DNA of 19,815 bases, taken from assembly GCA_009602725.1 (NCBI GenBank), contig WELB01000076.1, positions 589,992-609,806 of the forward strand. The letters are read 5' to 3'. Source of the stretch: Spirogloea muscicola. Lineage: Eukaryota; Streptophyta; Zygnematophyceae; Spirogloeales; Spirogloeaceae. The position numbers and the translations under genes are program-made. Position 1 is the stretch's first letter. The number at the start of each line of letters is the position of its first letter. The notes beneath the pieces were generated by a model that saw only the letters and a list, made by a program, of their open reading frames with translations, had not been told where the DNA came from and did not search any database. Of the stretch, positions 1-10,400 are shown piece by piece.

Positions 1-9
1 CCGCCCGCT

Positions 10-49
<40 letters not shown>

Positions 50-50
50 G
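1..50. repeat. (GCC)n triplet repeat at window start
   Basis: From about base 10 the sequence is an almost pure run of CCG triplets. It is followed by a very GC-rich stretch to about 450 that also has long C and G homopolymers. No coding frame in it is recognisable. Similar triplet runs occur near 7465, 12790, 19140 and 19667. Confidence 0.9.
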
Positions 51-610
51 TCCTGGCGGGCTCGTGGGGAATTCCAGTTTCCCGGCCGTGGGCGGTCGAT
101 GGTGGGGGGGGGCGGCCAGATATTTCCGCGTGGCCCTCCATGGCCGGCCTGCCACATCGGGCTGCCGGGCTATGGCGGCCGCCGCCACGTCACAAATATC
201 TCCCCCCCTCCCGTGGGCTCCTGCCGCGCACGTGCGCACAGACCCGCACGGGGAGGGAGGGAGGGCCGGGCCCCCCCCCCCCTCCTCCCCCGGGCCAGAC
301 CAGCCGGCCGGGCACCAGCCCCTTGGAATCCGGACCCTCGTGCCTCCCGGCGAAACCCATCGAACGTGCCGCAGACTCGCAGCTGCGCTAACTGGACCGC
401 AGCCACTCTGCTTCCCAGCCCGCAAGCTCATCCCCTGGAGAGGGGGTGCGATGGCCTGTGAGCTGTGTGGTTTTGGCGCCTTTCGGCCCCTTGGACCTTG
501 TTCTTCGTCTTGAGCTCAAGAGGCCCTTTTCACAGCCTAGCATCTCCGACCTGCGGCTGCTTAGCAGAGGTTACTGAGTGATTCGTAGCTGCTTCGTTTC
601 TGTTTCTTAG

Positions 611-710
611 CGCTTCCCCTGGCCCCCTTCTCGTACTCTGTTCATTCTTTGACGGGCTGGTTTTTCCAGCCCCTATTCTCAATGGGCGAGCACTTTTCTT
701 TCACAGCCAC
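611..710 (+). repeat. Dispersed palindromic repeat, copy 1
   Basis: This unit begins with a GGCCCCCTTCTCGTACTCTG block. It then has a perfect 7-bp inverted repeat (GGGCTGG at 654-660, CCAGCCC at 666-672, 5-base loop), followed by a GGGCGAGCACTTT block. Copy 2 lies about 188 bases downstream and is nearly identical over about 85 bases. Confidence 0.85.
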
Positions 711-798
711 TCCCTTCTATTGGAGGAGCTGGTGTGCTGTGAAAGAACCTCTCCCAAACAAGAAGTGGCTCTCCATGCGGCTCTCCGTCTCTCTCCAG

Positions 799-886
799 CG
801 CTCCCTTCCTGGCCCCCTTCTCGTACTCTGTTCACTCTTTTTTGGGCTGGCTTTTCCAGCCATTCTCAAAGGGCGAGCACTTTCTT
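799..886 (+). repeat. Dispersed palindromic repeat, copy 2
   Basis: This is a close relative of the unit at 611-710, with the same left block, the same GGCTGG/CCAGCC hairpin (845-850 and 856-861) and the same GGGCGAGCACTTTC right block. The two units form a direct repeat. Diverged relatives occur at 1341, 13711, 14185 and 14335. Confidence 0.85.
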
Positions 887-1279
887 TTTCTCCCTGGCTC
901 ACGCAGCCCACACGCAAGCCGGCCGCGCTATGGCTGCTGCCTCTGGGTCTCGACGGAGTGCTGCTTTCCCAGCTGTGACTTACTCGGACTTGCTGCTGCT
1001 CACTGGCGGGGTACTGAGCTTCCTTCTGGGGTCGTGTAGTGTCTAGATGTGAAGGGGCCGAGGCTGTGAACAGCCCGGAAAGCATAAACAAGGCTGTGAA
1101 AGAAAGTCAATTTCAGTGGAAAATGGAAAAAGGGGCCCGAAAAGCTCTAAAGCACGCAGCAATTCAGGTGGCCACTAGGTGCTCAATATTCCCTGTTGAA
1201 AGGCTGTGAAAGCTGTGGCTGCAGCCTCTGGCTGTGGACAGGGACCCGATGATTGGAGAATGTTTTCTCTGACCTCGGC

Positions 1280-1302
1280 TGCTCAACAAAGGTTGTTGAG
1301 CA
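1280..1302. repeat. Perfect 10-bp inverted repeat, 3-base loop
   Basis: TGCTCAACAA at 1280-1289 pairs exactly with TTGTTGAGCA at 1293-1302 around the loop AGG. It lies about 40 bases before repeat copy 3. It could fold as a cruciform or RNA hairpin; no T-rich or otherwise terminator-like context is visible. Confidence 0.8.
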
Positions 1303-1340
1303 CCCAGTGGCTTGAGTCGCTCTGTGCTTTATCACATTTC

Positions 1341-1410
1341 TGGCCCCTTCACACTTTGTGTTACCTGAGCTGGCAATCGCAGCCATCGCCCTCTGCCGGA
1401 AGGGTCTTTC
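1341..1410 (+). repeat. Dispersed palindromic repeat, copy 3 (diverged)
   Basis: The unit starts with TGGCCCCTTC, like copies 1 and 2. It continues with an AGCTGGCAATCGCAGCCATC core and a CGCCCTCTGCCGGAAGGGTC block. The core and right block align over about 38 bases with copy 4 at 13742-13779, with one indel and about six mismatches. This links the two gene-poor regions. Confidence 0.6.
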
Positions 1411-2624
1411 TCTCTGCGAAAGGGTGGCCGAAGCGAGAATGCACAGTACCCGAATGGGGCCGGAAAGGAACAGCCTTTCCCAAACGGGGGCGACGGCTTT
1501 GAAAGGCAGCCCCATCAGCGTCGACCCTCACAGTCACGCAAGTGGCTATTCGAAGTGGGCGCTCAGAAACCCCCAGTCAGCAGCCACAAGTCAGAGTAGC
1601 TTGCAGCCGGAAAAATGGCACCATAGGAAGATTTAGAAGCAGCAGCCAGAGCGGGGCGGGCCTGCTAGTGCACTGCAAAAGCCTGGGATCGCTGGAGTGA
1701 GACTGATAGGCGCATGCAGAACACCTGAGCGAGTGTCCCAGGCGCTTTCAAGCCGGGCTGCTCACCTTGCTAGCCTTGGACATCGGGTGATCAAACGACA
1801 TGTGAGCCGCTGGAGAAGGTCTAGCCCTTGACTCCTGAACGCGCCGTGGGAATTGACAGCGGGTTTCCCGCATAATCTCTTTATTTGCGCTTATCCAAGT
1901 ATTATCCCCAGGTTGGTAACCGGCACCCCTCCCTGGGTTTCCAATACACGATATTCTCCTGGGTGGAAAGTGAAGCGATGGCTGTCAAAGGCCAGCCCTA
2001 AAAGAGTGAACAAGGTCCGAAGGGGCAGGAAAGAGCAGATTCTCTGAGCTTTGTAAGGGCTGCGACAAAATGGGTTCTCAAATGCTCTCTATTCAACAGC
2101 TGCAAATTGGAGTACTTGGCAGCTGGATTAGAGCCGCAGTAGCTCCCCTTCCCACAAGCTCCTCGCTGCTCCCACTCCTCCCTGCGTAACCGGCATGACG
2201 CCAACCCAAGTAGCTCCAAGTACTTGCTCTGGCCACTCCTTGATGGCATGCCAGCACGCAGACGTTCTTTTCTCCAGACCACCAATAGCCAACAGCCAAG
2301 TCGCCTCGTCATAAGCAGGCAGCACATGGCAGCCGGCAGCCTCGCCTCGAGCACTTGCAGACTAAATGCTCTGTACTTTCTGTGTTGAGCTTATGCACGG
2401 GGGGGTCCATTTTCAGTCCTCCAAGCCATCTGACCTCCTATCTTAGAGGTACTGAGCTTGCAGAAGTGTGTGGTGCTCCTTGCTGCAGCAGCCACTTTTG
2501 TGGTCATCCTCCTGCCCAGACACTTGCCTAGTAGACCTGTTGCCAGGAGGAGGAGCTTGCAGGTTTCCAAGCGGTTGAGCCCAAGGATCTTCTAATGGCC
2601 GCCAGTGGCAGTGGACGTGTTGGC

Positions 2625-2651
2625 CAACAAGCAGTCACCCAATGCTTGTTG
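2625..2651. repeat. 9-bp inverted repeat, 9-base loop
   Basis: CAACAAGCA at 2625-2633 is the exact reverse complement of TGCTTGTTG at 2643-2651. It is in the gene-poor left flank, and no gene or element boundary is evident next to it. Confidence 0.7.
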
Positions 2652-3403
2652 ACAAGGGGCCAGCAAAGCACAAGCAGACCTACTCATCGCCAGCATGTCC
2701 TTCATGCCGGGCTGGTGTCCAGCAATCGCAGGCATCAGTTGAGCACTTGCATGTCTTTCACTTCGAGTTAAGTAGTGTTGCGGGACCGATGCATGTGCTC
2801 CCCAACTTTCCTTGTGCTATTGATCAGCACTCTTCACATATTCCTATGATGCTACTTTGTACTAAATCACTAGCTTTTACCAGTGCTGCCCCCCCCTGCT
2901 TTAACCAGCCACTTCCAGTCTGACCTCCAGGCTTGTAATAGGCAGCCCTGCACCTGTGTCAGACCCGGATGCATATTTCTCCTCAGTCGTGTCCGCTTTG
3001 TAGCCTGTGTGCAGTCCTGCCTCAAAGGGGGATTAGCCCTAAAAACAGCCGCAAGTCATATATTCATTGTGCTCCTCCATACTTTGCTCCATTCTGCAGA
3101 CGAGGACTAGATAAATAAATGTAATGACTCGCGCTGCAGAAATGGCTCAACACCGGGCGCAGACAGCACCTGCAGGGCTTATGAGTGTTGGTGAGCTTCC
3201 AAATACCATGGCATAAAAGCAGCATAAGGCGGCTACACTTCAATGGTAGGAATGGTAACAATGGTGGGAGGGGCACCAGGGCGCCAGTTCAAGAGGTGGT
3301 GCTCAGGGTATCATGTCACATAATTCTTGCTGCACAGCTAATATGCGTCTAGTGTCAACTCTGCTGAAAGATTTTAACTGCTCACGATGCCTATAATCCC
3401 CAA

Positions 3404-5943
3404 TCAAGCAGAAACAGGGACCTTCACGCCCACTTTCTCGAGTACCATGTCATCAGTACTAAAGTCTGCCTCCTTGCGGAAGGTGCCCCTCCCAAAGTCA
3501 TGGTTGTAAGAGTCTGTAAGGCCTTCCACAAGATCAAACTCGGGCTTCCACCCAAGCTCCTTCTCGGCCTTCTCATTTGAGGCAAAGAAGTGCTGCAAGA
3601 GGACTACAGGCCGTTAACACGCAGCAAGCATGTATGCTAAGCTGATGCTGGCACAATAAACGCTTGTCAAAAAGCACTTGCGGCACCAGAGGAGGTTCTT
3701 ATGGCAGCAAGAGGTTTCCAGCCTGTGTGCTTGCATCGATTTATTAGCATGTAGCACAAGGATCTGCACGAGGAGCTGACCTGGTCTCGCAGCGGGAAGC
3801 CCTTCTTCTTGCCAAAGTCGAACTCCTTTGGGTTGTAGTGGATGATCTCTGGTGCCGGGAAGCCGCCCGCCTACATGAAGTAAGGACATGGCATCAGTAA
3901 ATTGTAGCGGGTATAGAGCTTGTACGCAGAATCCTTCTCGCAAGCTCAGATGGTTGCTAAGCTCAGTAGTCTTTTTAGACAAAGTGACCCACAATACCGA
4001 CGTGACCTAGCTAACAGTTACCTTGGCACAAGCCTTGGCAATGCCGTCGAAGGTCACATACTTAGGACCAGAAATGTTGTAGATCTGTCCAATGGCCTTC
4101 TCGTTACCAAGAATCTTCACGAAGGCAACGGCCAAATCCTGTGCCAGACATGCTGCGTGGCACTTTGTGAATAGATGATCTGATGAAGGGCATCCTATTG
4201 TGCCGATCTGTACACTAAAGCGAGCTGACGAAATCCATGTTTGTTCATGGTAGGCACTGCTTCACAAGATTGGCCTTCAGTCACCTAAGACTAGCCATCA
4301 GTCAGAAGCATAAGATTCATCATTGTCTTGCGTCCGAGAGGAAGGAGGATGCTGAGGCAGTGAAGCTACAGAGGCAACGAGGCAGAGTACCCTAGCTATT
4401 CCTTACCTTAACATGACCAAGCTGTGTAATCTGCAATCCAGAGTTTGGTACTGGAATAGGTCTGCCTGCAGCCAAGCGCTGGAAGAACCACTCCTCCACG
4501 GGGTTGTAGTTGAGCGGGCCATAGATGTAAACTGGGCGGACTGAGGTGAAGGCAACCCCCCGAGACTGCAGCAATGCCTCTGTGTCCAGCTTGCCCTTAT
4601 GTCGATCAACAGCGTCTTGCTGGACAATGAACAAACAGATTGCCCGAATGAGCACCAAAATTCCAGATATGCAACCTGGTTCAGAGTATCTTTGGCGCCA
4701 TTTCCTTGGCCATCCGTCTGATAAAATTGTTGCAAATGATGCAGCCTCACTTTCGGTCTTCAACTAAGGTCAGCGCCACACGGACCTCCCGATGAGGAAG
4801 CTGGTCTGTCTTCAGATAGACTCCAGCAGATGAGCAGAATATGTAGCTGCATATGGTGGCCAACATGCAAAAGCATCAGGGGCTGTGATGACAGGATTTC
4901 AGAGTGTCCCGTAGAGGTAAGGCAATATGTCAGCATCAGCAACTCCATGGCAGTTCTGACGATCTCTTCGATGTAGGCTTGTTGTGGTACTTATGGAGGA
5001 AGTTTGTTGCAATGACTATCTCCAAGTGTAAGGATCTCAAAACAGTATAATCTCAACAGTACTCACTGCTCAAGGTTCGGCAAAGCATCCAGGAGAGGCT
5101 CTAAATCAGTTGCTTCTCGTCCTGCAATCACAAGACAATGCCATCTTATAACGCCGAGGAGCTGCAGTCATCAAATATAGGCTGTCTTTAAATGATCACC
5201 AAGAAGGATTACTAAGTTGATCGAATCTTGGAATCTTGGAATCTTGAAATCTTGGAAAAGCTGCAGGGGCTCACCATTGATGTCATACACGACTTGGAAG
5301 CCTGTGCCTTCAAGGGCGCTCTTTACCGCCTCTGGATCACCCCTGTCACCCTTGAGGTGCTTCACCTGCACAATGGGTTGGTTCAAGAACGAGAATGGGC
5401 ATCCTTGTCTGCGGAGGGCCAGCTTAACGAGATTGCCTTCAGCCCAGATGCTCAAAGCACACCTATGGCAACATGAGCAGAAGTGTCTTCAAAGAAATGC
5501 AAAGCAAGCGCAAGCTCGCTCGAGGGACTGCCCTCTCAAGCAGTTGAGAATGCTCTTATTCACCTTGGAGGAGTACTCTGCATATTCCTCATCCGATTCC
5601 CCAGGAATCTGCTGTGTGACGGGGCTCTTCCCTCTTGTGAACAAAGTAACCTACAACCAAAAGATGCACTTTGTATTGAGCTGCTGTCATACCAAAGATT
5701 CCACGTGGACCTGTGCTTCAAGAAGCTGCTGCTTATTGGCGGCGTCTGTTATATAGTCTATGAGGAGGCCATTCCCACCTCATGACCATCCTTGACAAGC
5801 AGGCGTGCCAGGTAGAGGCCAATGAAACGCGTGCCTCCAAGCATCAGTATCTTCTTTGGAGCACTGGCTGCTGCAGTGACGACAACCGCTGATGACTTTG
5901 TGGCCTGCTGGCTTGGCCGCCAGATAGCTCTCCTCACCTGCAT
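3404..5943 (-). CDS. CSP41B: CSP41b-like chloroplast stem-loop RNA-binding protein (9 exons)
   Basis: The protein is about 355 aa and resembles plant CSP41b/CRB, an atypical short-chain dehydrogenase-fold protein. CSP41b binds and cleaves plastid RNA stem-loops and supports transcript and ribosome stability. Coding exons are 5943-5779, 5650-5564, 5365-5275, 5121-5067, 4846-4786, 4619-4407, 4138-4022, 3870-3781 and 3592-3404; all junctions keep phase. The first exon encodes an Arg/Ser/Ala-rich N-terminus like a transit peptide, then the Rossmann motif GGTRFIG. Later exons give VTLFTRGKSP, HLKGDRGDPE, VVYDING, CSSAGVY, RPVYIYGPLNYNPVEEWFF, NSGLQITQLGHVK and a C-terminal LGWKPEFDLVEGLTDSYN. One donor (after 4786) is the weak GTCCGT. 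The ATG at 5943 is the first after an in-frame stop. It sits in TTTCAATGCAG, which also looks like a splice acceptor, so an upstream transit-peptide exon is possible. It is divergent from the EF1B-gamma gene. Confidence 0.93.
5223..5256. repeat. Intronic 9-bp minisatellite
   Basis: About four tandem copies of a unit close to GAATCTTGG lie in the CSP41b-like intron between the exons ending at 5275 and starting at 5121. The unit is slightly degenerate in the last copies. Confidence 0.8.
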
Positions 5944-6211
5944 TGAAATCAAGGTAAGTCCTGATGCTTCCTGCTATGGCGCTTGAGTAAGGCACACATG
6001 ACAACTATACGCGATCAAAGAGCGACTATACTCGTCGGAGCTGCTCTCACAAGGTGTTGGCAAAGGTGGCGACGCAAAGCATCACATCAACCACATTGTG
6101 GAAGGCAAGGACCACAGCACTGGCTAGAAAGGGTTAGATGATTTAGAGGGGGCCCCTCCTGACAGCCCTGGTGGTGCTTTTGCATGACAGACACAAGGTA
6201 GCTGGAGTGCA

Positions 6212-6219
6212 TCACGTGA
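6212..6219. promoter_or_regulatory. G-box palindrome TCACGTGA
   Basis: This is a perfect 8-bp palindrome about 270 bases upstream of the CSP41b-like start codon. The CACGTG core is the known binding site of plant and algal bZIP and bHLH factors, including light-response regulators. Its use here is inferred. Confidence 0.45.
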
Positions 6220-6404
6220 CCTGCTGACTAGCATACCTGGCTTCTCAACTGCGACTGCTCAAGAGTTGCTCCAACCAGCTCATCGCAGCGAAGACCAGAA
6301 TATGTAATGGACTTAGGGCAGGCAATGCATAGTGCCACCTCCTTTGGAGCGCTGGTCCTGTAAATAAGCATACGATGCAGATGCATTCATAGGGACAATC
6401 AAGA

Positions 6405-6412
6405 TCACGTGA
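6405..6412. promoter_or_regulatory. G-box palindrome TCACGTGA, second copy
   Basis: This is the same 8-bp palindrome as at 6212, 193 bases further from the CSP41b-like gene. The identical flanking bases suggest the same type of factor. Function is inferred from the motif only. Confidence 0.45.
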
Positions 6413-7048
6413 CTGAGGAGAACATCTCGACGTTCACTTGCTTCTGTCAGCACGGCAGCCGAGAAAGCGGCAATGTTTCCTCTCGCTTCAGAGCAAGCAA
6501 GTCTAGGATCGCTTAGCATTGTGATCACTGTGGCAGTCAGATGCTATGCCCCATCCGCTTTGTGAAGCTCGAAGTCATACTCCCGGGTTACCAACCTCCA
6601 GAACAGCCAATGCAGGGTAACGCAGCACTTGCTAGATGATCTGCAGAAGCTGACACGCATTAACGCCTAACTGGCAACGTGGTTGCCAGCAAGCGTCGCC
6701 ATGCCGACTCGCCCCTTACCTGCTCGCAGCGGACGCGGTAGAAATGCCGGTCGGCACGGCGGCGATGGCGCGGCTCGACAAAGCGGCTGCCATGGCGGGC
6801 AGCGGGAAGAGAAGCGGGAGGAAAATGGGACTGGTCGGCGACGGCCAAAGGCTGTCTGCAGCGATTGAGCCTCATCTGAGCTCGCTCCCGAATGTCATCC
6901 TCTCACCCGTTCCACATCAACGGCTTACCAGGGCCCTTTCCCCATTCTCCTAGATGGCGCCCCCAACCCCCTCAACGCGGTCTCGATCAGCCGCTGCTGC
7001 ACCCCGAGGGGGCCGGGACCTCACCCGATCTAGTTGCCACAAAGAAAT

Positions 7049-7056
7049 CCACGTGG
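7049..7056. promoter_or_regulatory. G-box palindrome CCACGTGG
   Basis: A perfect canonical plant G-box about 425 bases upstream of the EF1B-gamma start codon. It differs in its outer bases from the two copies near the CSP41b-like gene. Confidence 0.45.
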
Positions 7057-7147
7057 GCATTCCACGCGGCCGTCCGGCAATCCGATGTGGATGCCAGCTT
7101 GGCCGGTCGGGTCTGCGGTCGAACGAGCCGCCGACGTGATGGGAACG

Positions 7148-7155
7148 CCACGTGA
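7148..7155. promoter_or_regulatory. G-box core CCACGTGA
   Basis: The CACGTG core at 7149-7154 starts exactly 100 bases after the core at 7049. It lies about 330 bases upstream of the EF1B-gamma start codon. Confidence 0.4.
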
Positions 7156-7463
7156 ACTCGGCCCAAACCCCCCCCGTCGGGGCTCAAGGCCCCAGGGGTT
7201 GCGGAGATACCGCCGCGCCCGCAAAACGAGCTCCTCTGCGGGTCCTGCAGCGGCCCCTTTTGCCCCACGCGTTACTGAGCAGGTGAAGTGGGAATGTCCG
7301 TCAACAGGTGTGCTTGCCATCGTACTTTGCCTCATTGGACTTTCCCATTCTCCCTTCAAATACACGCAAGGCCCCCTAGTCCCGTGGCGGCCAGGTGGCT
7401 GCCAGGGATCTGTGCCCGAGCAGAACCCCCCCCTCGCGCAAGTGTCGTCGCCAGAGCTCTGCA

Positions 7464-7480
7464 CCGCCGCCGCCGCCGCC
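7464..7480 (+). repeat. (GCC)n run abutting the EF1B-gamma start codon
   Basis: A short run of GCC triplets ends directly at the ATG at 7481 and would lie in the 5' untranslated region of the mRNA. The resulting context GCCGCCATGG is a strong eukaryotic initiation context. Confidence 0.8.
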
Positions 7481-10400
7481 ATGGCTCTGGTGAGGCCATC
7501 TTCCCTCCGCCACTCCGGTCATGCGGCGCTGGTTGGCCCGCCTCCTGCCGACTTCGGCCCTGGTCCGTCGACCAGAAGGCCATCGTCTTGCGCAGCGTGC
7601 TGGGCTCGGGCGGCAGGGTCTGCGAGTCCGTCGGCAGGAGCTGACTTGCCACGCGGGAGCTCCCTTGCACCTTCGCTTATGGGACGATACTCGTCTTGTT
7701 GTCGCTTCTTCTGCGCCTCCGTCGTCGGTCTAGGTCTGCAGCTCGTCCGTCAGCCTTGCGAGCCGTGTCCGTGGAGGCCTCCGTGTCGCAGTCCGTGGGC
7801 GGCCACTCTCATAGATTATCTAGCAGTCCTGTCGACTATTTCTAGCACATGGTTGTATCACGCAAGGATAAGGACCGGTCATAGCTTCAGTCAATGCCCT
7901 AACCCTGCCCAGTTGACCTCCCTACTCCTTGCGCTTATCACCCTTTTGCTCAGGCTAGCTGACGTTATGCTCCTCTCCAAGTAGCCGACTGCGCCTGCTG
8001 TCGCTTTCTCTCGCAGAAACTGCACACCTTCCCCAGCAACAAGAATGCATATAAGTGCTTGGTAGCAGCGGAGTACGTTGGCGTCAAGGTCGACGTTCCT
8101 GAGTGGGACCCTGACTCTTTCAAGTCAGGCAAGATCAAGCAACTGACCCCTATTGGGAAGGTGAGACCGTGTTGCTCTCCTGTTGGGCTGCTGTCGAATG
8201 TTGTGCTCTTTATTGTGCATGTCCAGCACAGTGATGCTCATCACAGCTGCTGTGTTGAAGAGGTAGAGCCGGTTTTCAAGGTATTTGGAGGAGTTTAACG
8301 GAGCAGGAAGTAGCAGTGCTTCCTGGACGCTCGGTTCCACGTACAGGAGAAGAAGCCTGCACGCAAATGCTTAAGAGGCAAAATGCCTGCATGCTTGCAG
8401 GTACCAGTGCTGGAGACACCTAGTGGAGCAATCTTTGAAAGCAATGCCATTGCACGCTACGGTATGACAATCCTGAGCCTGCTCTCCTTAAACAGGATAT
8501 GCAAGCTACTTCCGATCTAACAAGCTACTTCCAATCTAACAGCCGCTTATATGTTGGCGTCTGTTATGCTTCACGAGATTCCCACAAGGCCCTCTCACCA
8601 CAAGTGCCTTCTGTAGGTTTCTCATTCATTTGCAGGAAGGAGAGCTCATGTCATTGACACATGCTGATGTTCAGACGCCACAGCAGCTTAAGCATTCCGT
8701 GGCTCTGAGATGGGCTCTCAGCTGCGAGACATGTTTGCCCTGCTTGCAGTCTCAAGGCTCGCTGACAAAGGGCTCTATGGCTCCTCTCTCATTGATATGG
8801 TAAGTATGACAGATATACACTTTGCTTGATATCTATGCAATTTACTGTGTCTTGAGGCTGATGATGATGTACAGTAAGCCTCGTCAAGTAGTTGTTGATG
8901 AGGCGTTCTAGGAGTGCAGTGCACTAAGGCAGCTCTTTTTGCATGCGCTCGCAAGCTGAGAGCCGGCACAAATGTTGCAGGCGCACATTGAGCAGTGGAT
9001 TGACTTCTCTGTCGGTGAAATAGAAGTCCCTATCAGGCAATGGATTGGACCCTTGATGGGATACAGGCCCTGGAGCCAAGAGGTGCGGATGATAGTGTTA
9101 CATGCCCTTGTAAGGGCATACCATGGTTAAACTGCTCATCCACCTCCTCATGGGTGCAATCTCTTTATGAATCTTTCTTGGAATCTGTACATACGTATCC
9201 ATCTGAATGAAGTCAGCACAAGCATTCTGAACACAGTCATGGCTTAACTAATTTCCTCTGTGTAATTATACTGGCAGTCTGAGGACTTCGCAATTGCAGC
9301 AGTTAAGAGGGGCTTGGGAGCCCTCAACAGTCACTTGGAGAGCAGCACGTACCTCGTCGGAAGCAGTGTCACTCTAGCAGACATCATTGTGGTCTGCAAT
9401 CTCGTCCAGCCTTTCAAGTACGCTTGCACCAAGGACTTCACAGCCGAGTTCCCCCACGTCGAGCGCTATTTTTTCACCCTTATCAACCAGGCAAACTTCA
9501 AGAAGGTCATTGGCAACCTTGAGCAGGCAAAACAGCCTCTGCAGTCTCCACCTGCTGCCAAGGCGCAGTCATCTGTGGCTGCACCTGCAACGCCCACCAC
9601 TCCTGCAAAGGAGGATTCTGAGGGCGCAGCTGAGGCAGGTGCAGCTGGAGCTTCAGCCATTGCTGCTGCTGCGGTAAGGCCTCAGTCAAGAGTGGCCACA
9701 TTCGGTCGTAAAGGTCTGGTTTCCAGAGCTCTAGGTACATGTCAACAAACAGGGTAACACTGGGCCCATGTTGAAGTTTGCCAGTAAATGCAGCAGCACA
9801 TTTGCTGGTTGTGGCTCTGAATGGTACAGGCCACTAACAGAGGTGTCATTGGATACATTGCTTGTGCTACAAATTTACATGGCAGGCTGTGGCAGCGGCA
9901 AAGCCAACAGAATCTGCACCAGCGGCCACACCCCCATCCTCATCCATGGATGAAGAGGATGAAGCACCAAAACCGAAGGCCAAAAACCCCTTGGACACCC
10001 TCCCTCCCAGCCCCATGATCATGGATGCCTGGAAGCGGTTGTACTCGAATACCAAAGCGAAGGAGTTTCGCGAAGTTGCCATCAAGGGTAAGTCTCCACG
10101 TCTGGATTGGCCTAGTGGACTTCTCCAGGTGCTGCTATGTAGACCTCACATTAGTTCTATGCCAACAGGGTGCCAGCAATGTATAAGTGAACTGCATCAA
10201 CTGTGACGGAAGTTGACCAACCGTGATGCCTTGCAGCTGTGGACAGCAAAGTGCAGCTTTAAGGAAAGAAATTTGTATTTCTCACAGTGTATAATTTTCT
10301 CATCTTCTGCACTCAATCTGTTACAGGCTTCTGGGAAATGTATGACCCAGAAGGCTATTCACTGTGGTTCTGTGATTACAAGTACAATGATGAGAATCAA

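Larger units (their letters stand above)
51..3403. other. Gene-poor, repeat-bearing left flank
   Basis: No open frame here resembles a known protein, and none can be joined into a convincing spliced gene. Bases 51-450 are strongly GC-rich and contain a CACGTG at 229-234; this could be a promoter or 5' region of a gene lying to the left, but nothing proves it. Bases 500-2100 are rich in short repeated words such as GGCTGTGAA and its complement, in imperfect palindromes, and in the dispersed repeat listed separately. Bases 2100-3400 hold only short unrelated open frames. The 3' untranslated region of the minus-strand CSP41b-like gene must lie in the last few hundred bases, but I cannot place its end. 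Confidence 0.6.
5944..7480. promoter_or_regulatory. Divergent intergenic promoter region with four G-boxes
   Basis: This 1.5-kb gap separates the start codons of the minus-strand CSP41b-like gene and the plus-strand EF1B-gamma gene. It should hold both promoters and both 5' untranslated regions. The CSP41b-like half is of ordinary composition. From about 6680 onward it is GC-rich, rising to a (GCC)n run just before the EF1B-gamma ATG. CACGTG hexamers lie at 6213-6218, 6406-6411, 7049-7054 (inside CCACGTGG, 7049-7056) and 7149-7154. Open frames inside it on both strands overlap each other and match nothing I recognise. I see no clear TATA box with a supported transcription start. Confidence 0.6.

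Noticed and set aside
1998-2354. A 118-codon minus-strand open frame
   Set aside because: No domain, no splice-supported extension, and low-complexity cysteine/arginine-rich composition typical of chance frames.
3115-3123. AATAAATGTAA, resembling plant AATAAA and chlorophyte TGTAA poly(A) signals
   Set aside because: It is on the plus strand, where no upstream gene is supported, so it cannot serve the minus-strand CSP41b-like gene.
7034-7984. A 316-codon plus-strand open frame across the EF1B-gamma first exon and first intron
   Set aside because: It passes the EF1B-gamma ATG in the wrong frame, is GC-driven and low-complexity, matches no family I know, and lies mostly in promoter and intron sequence.
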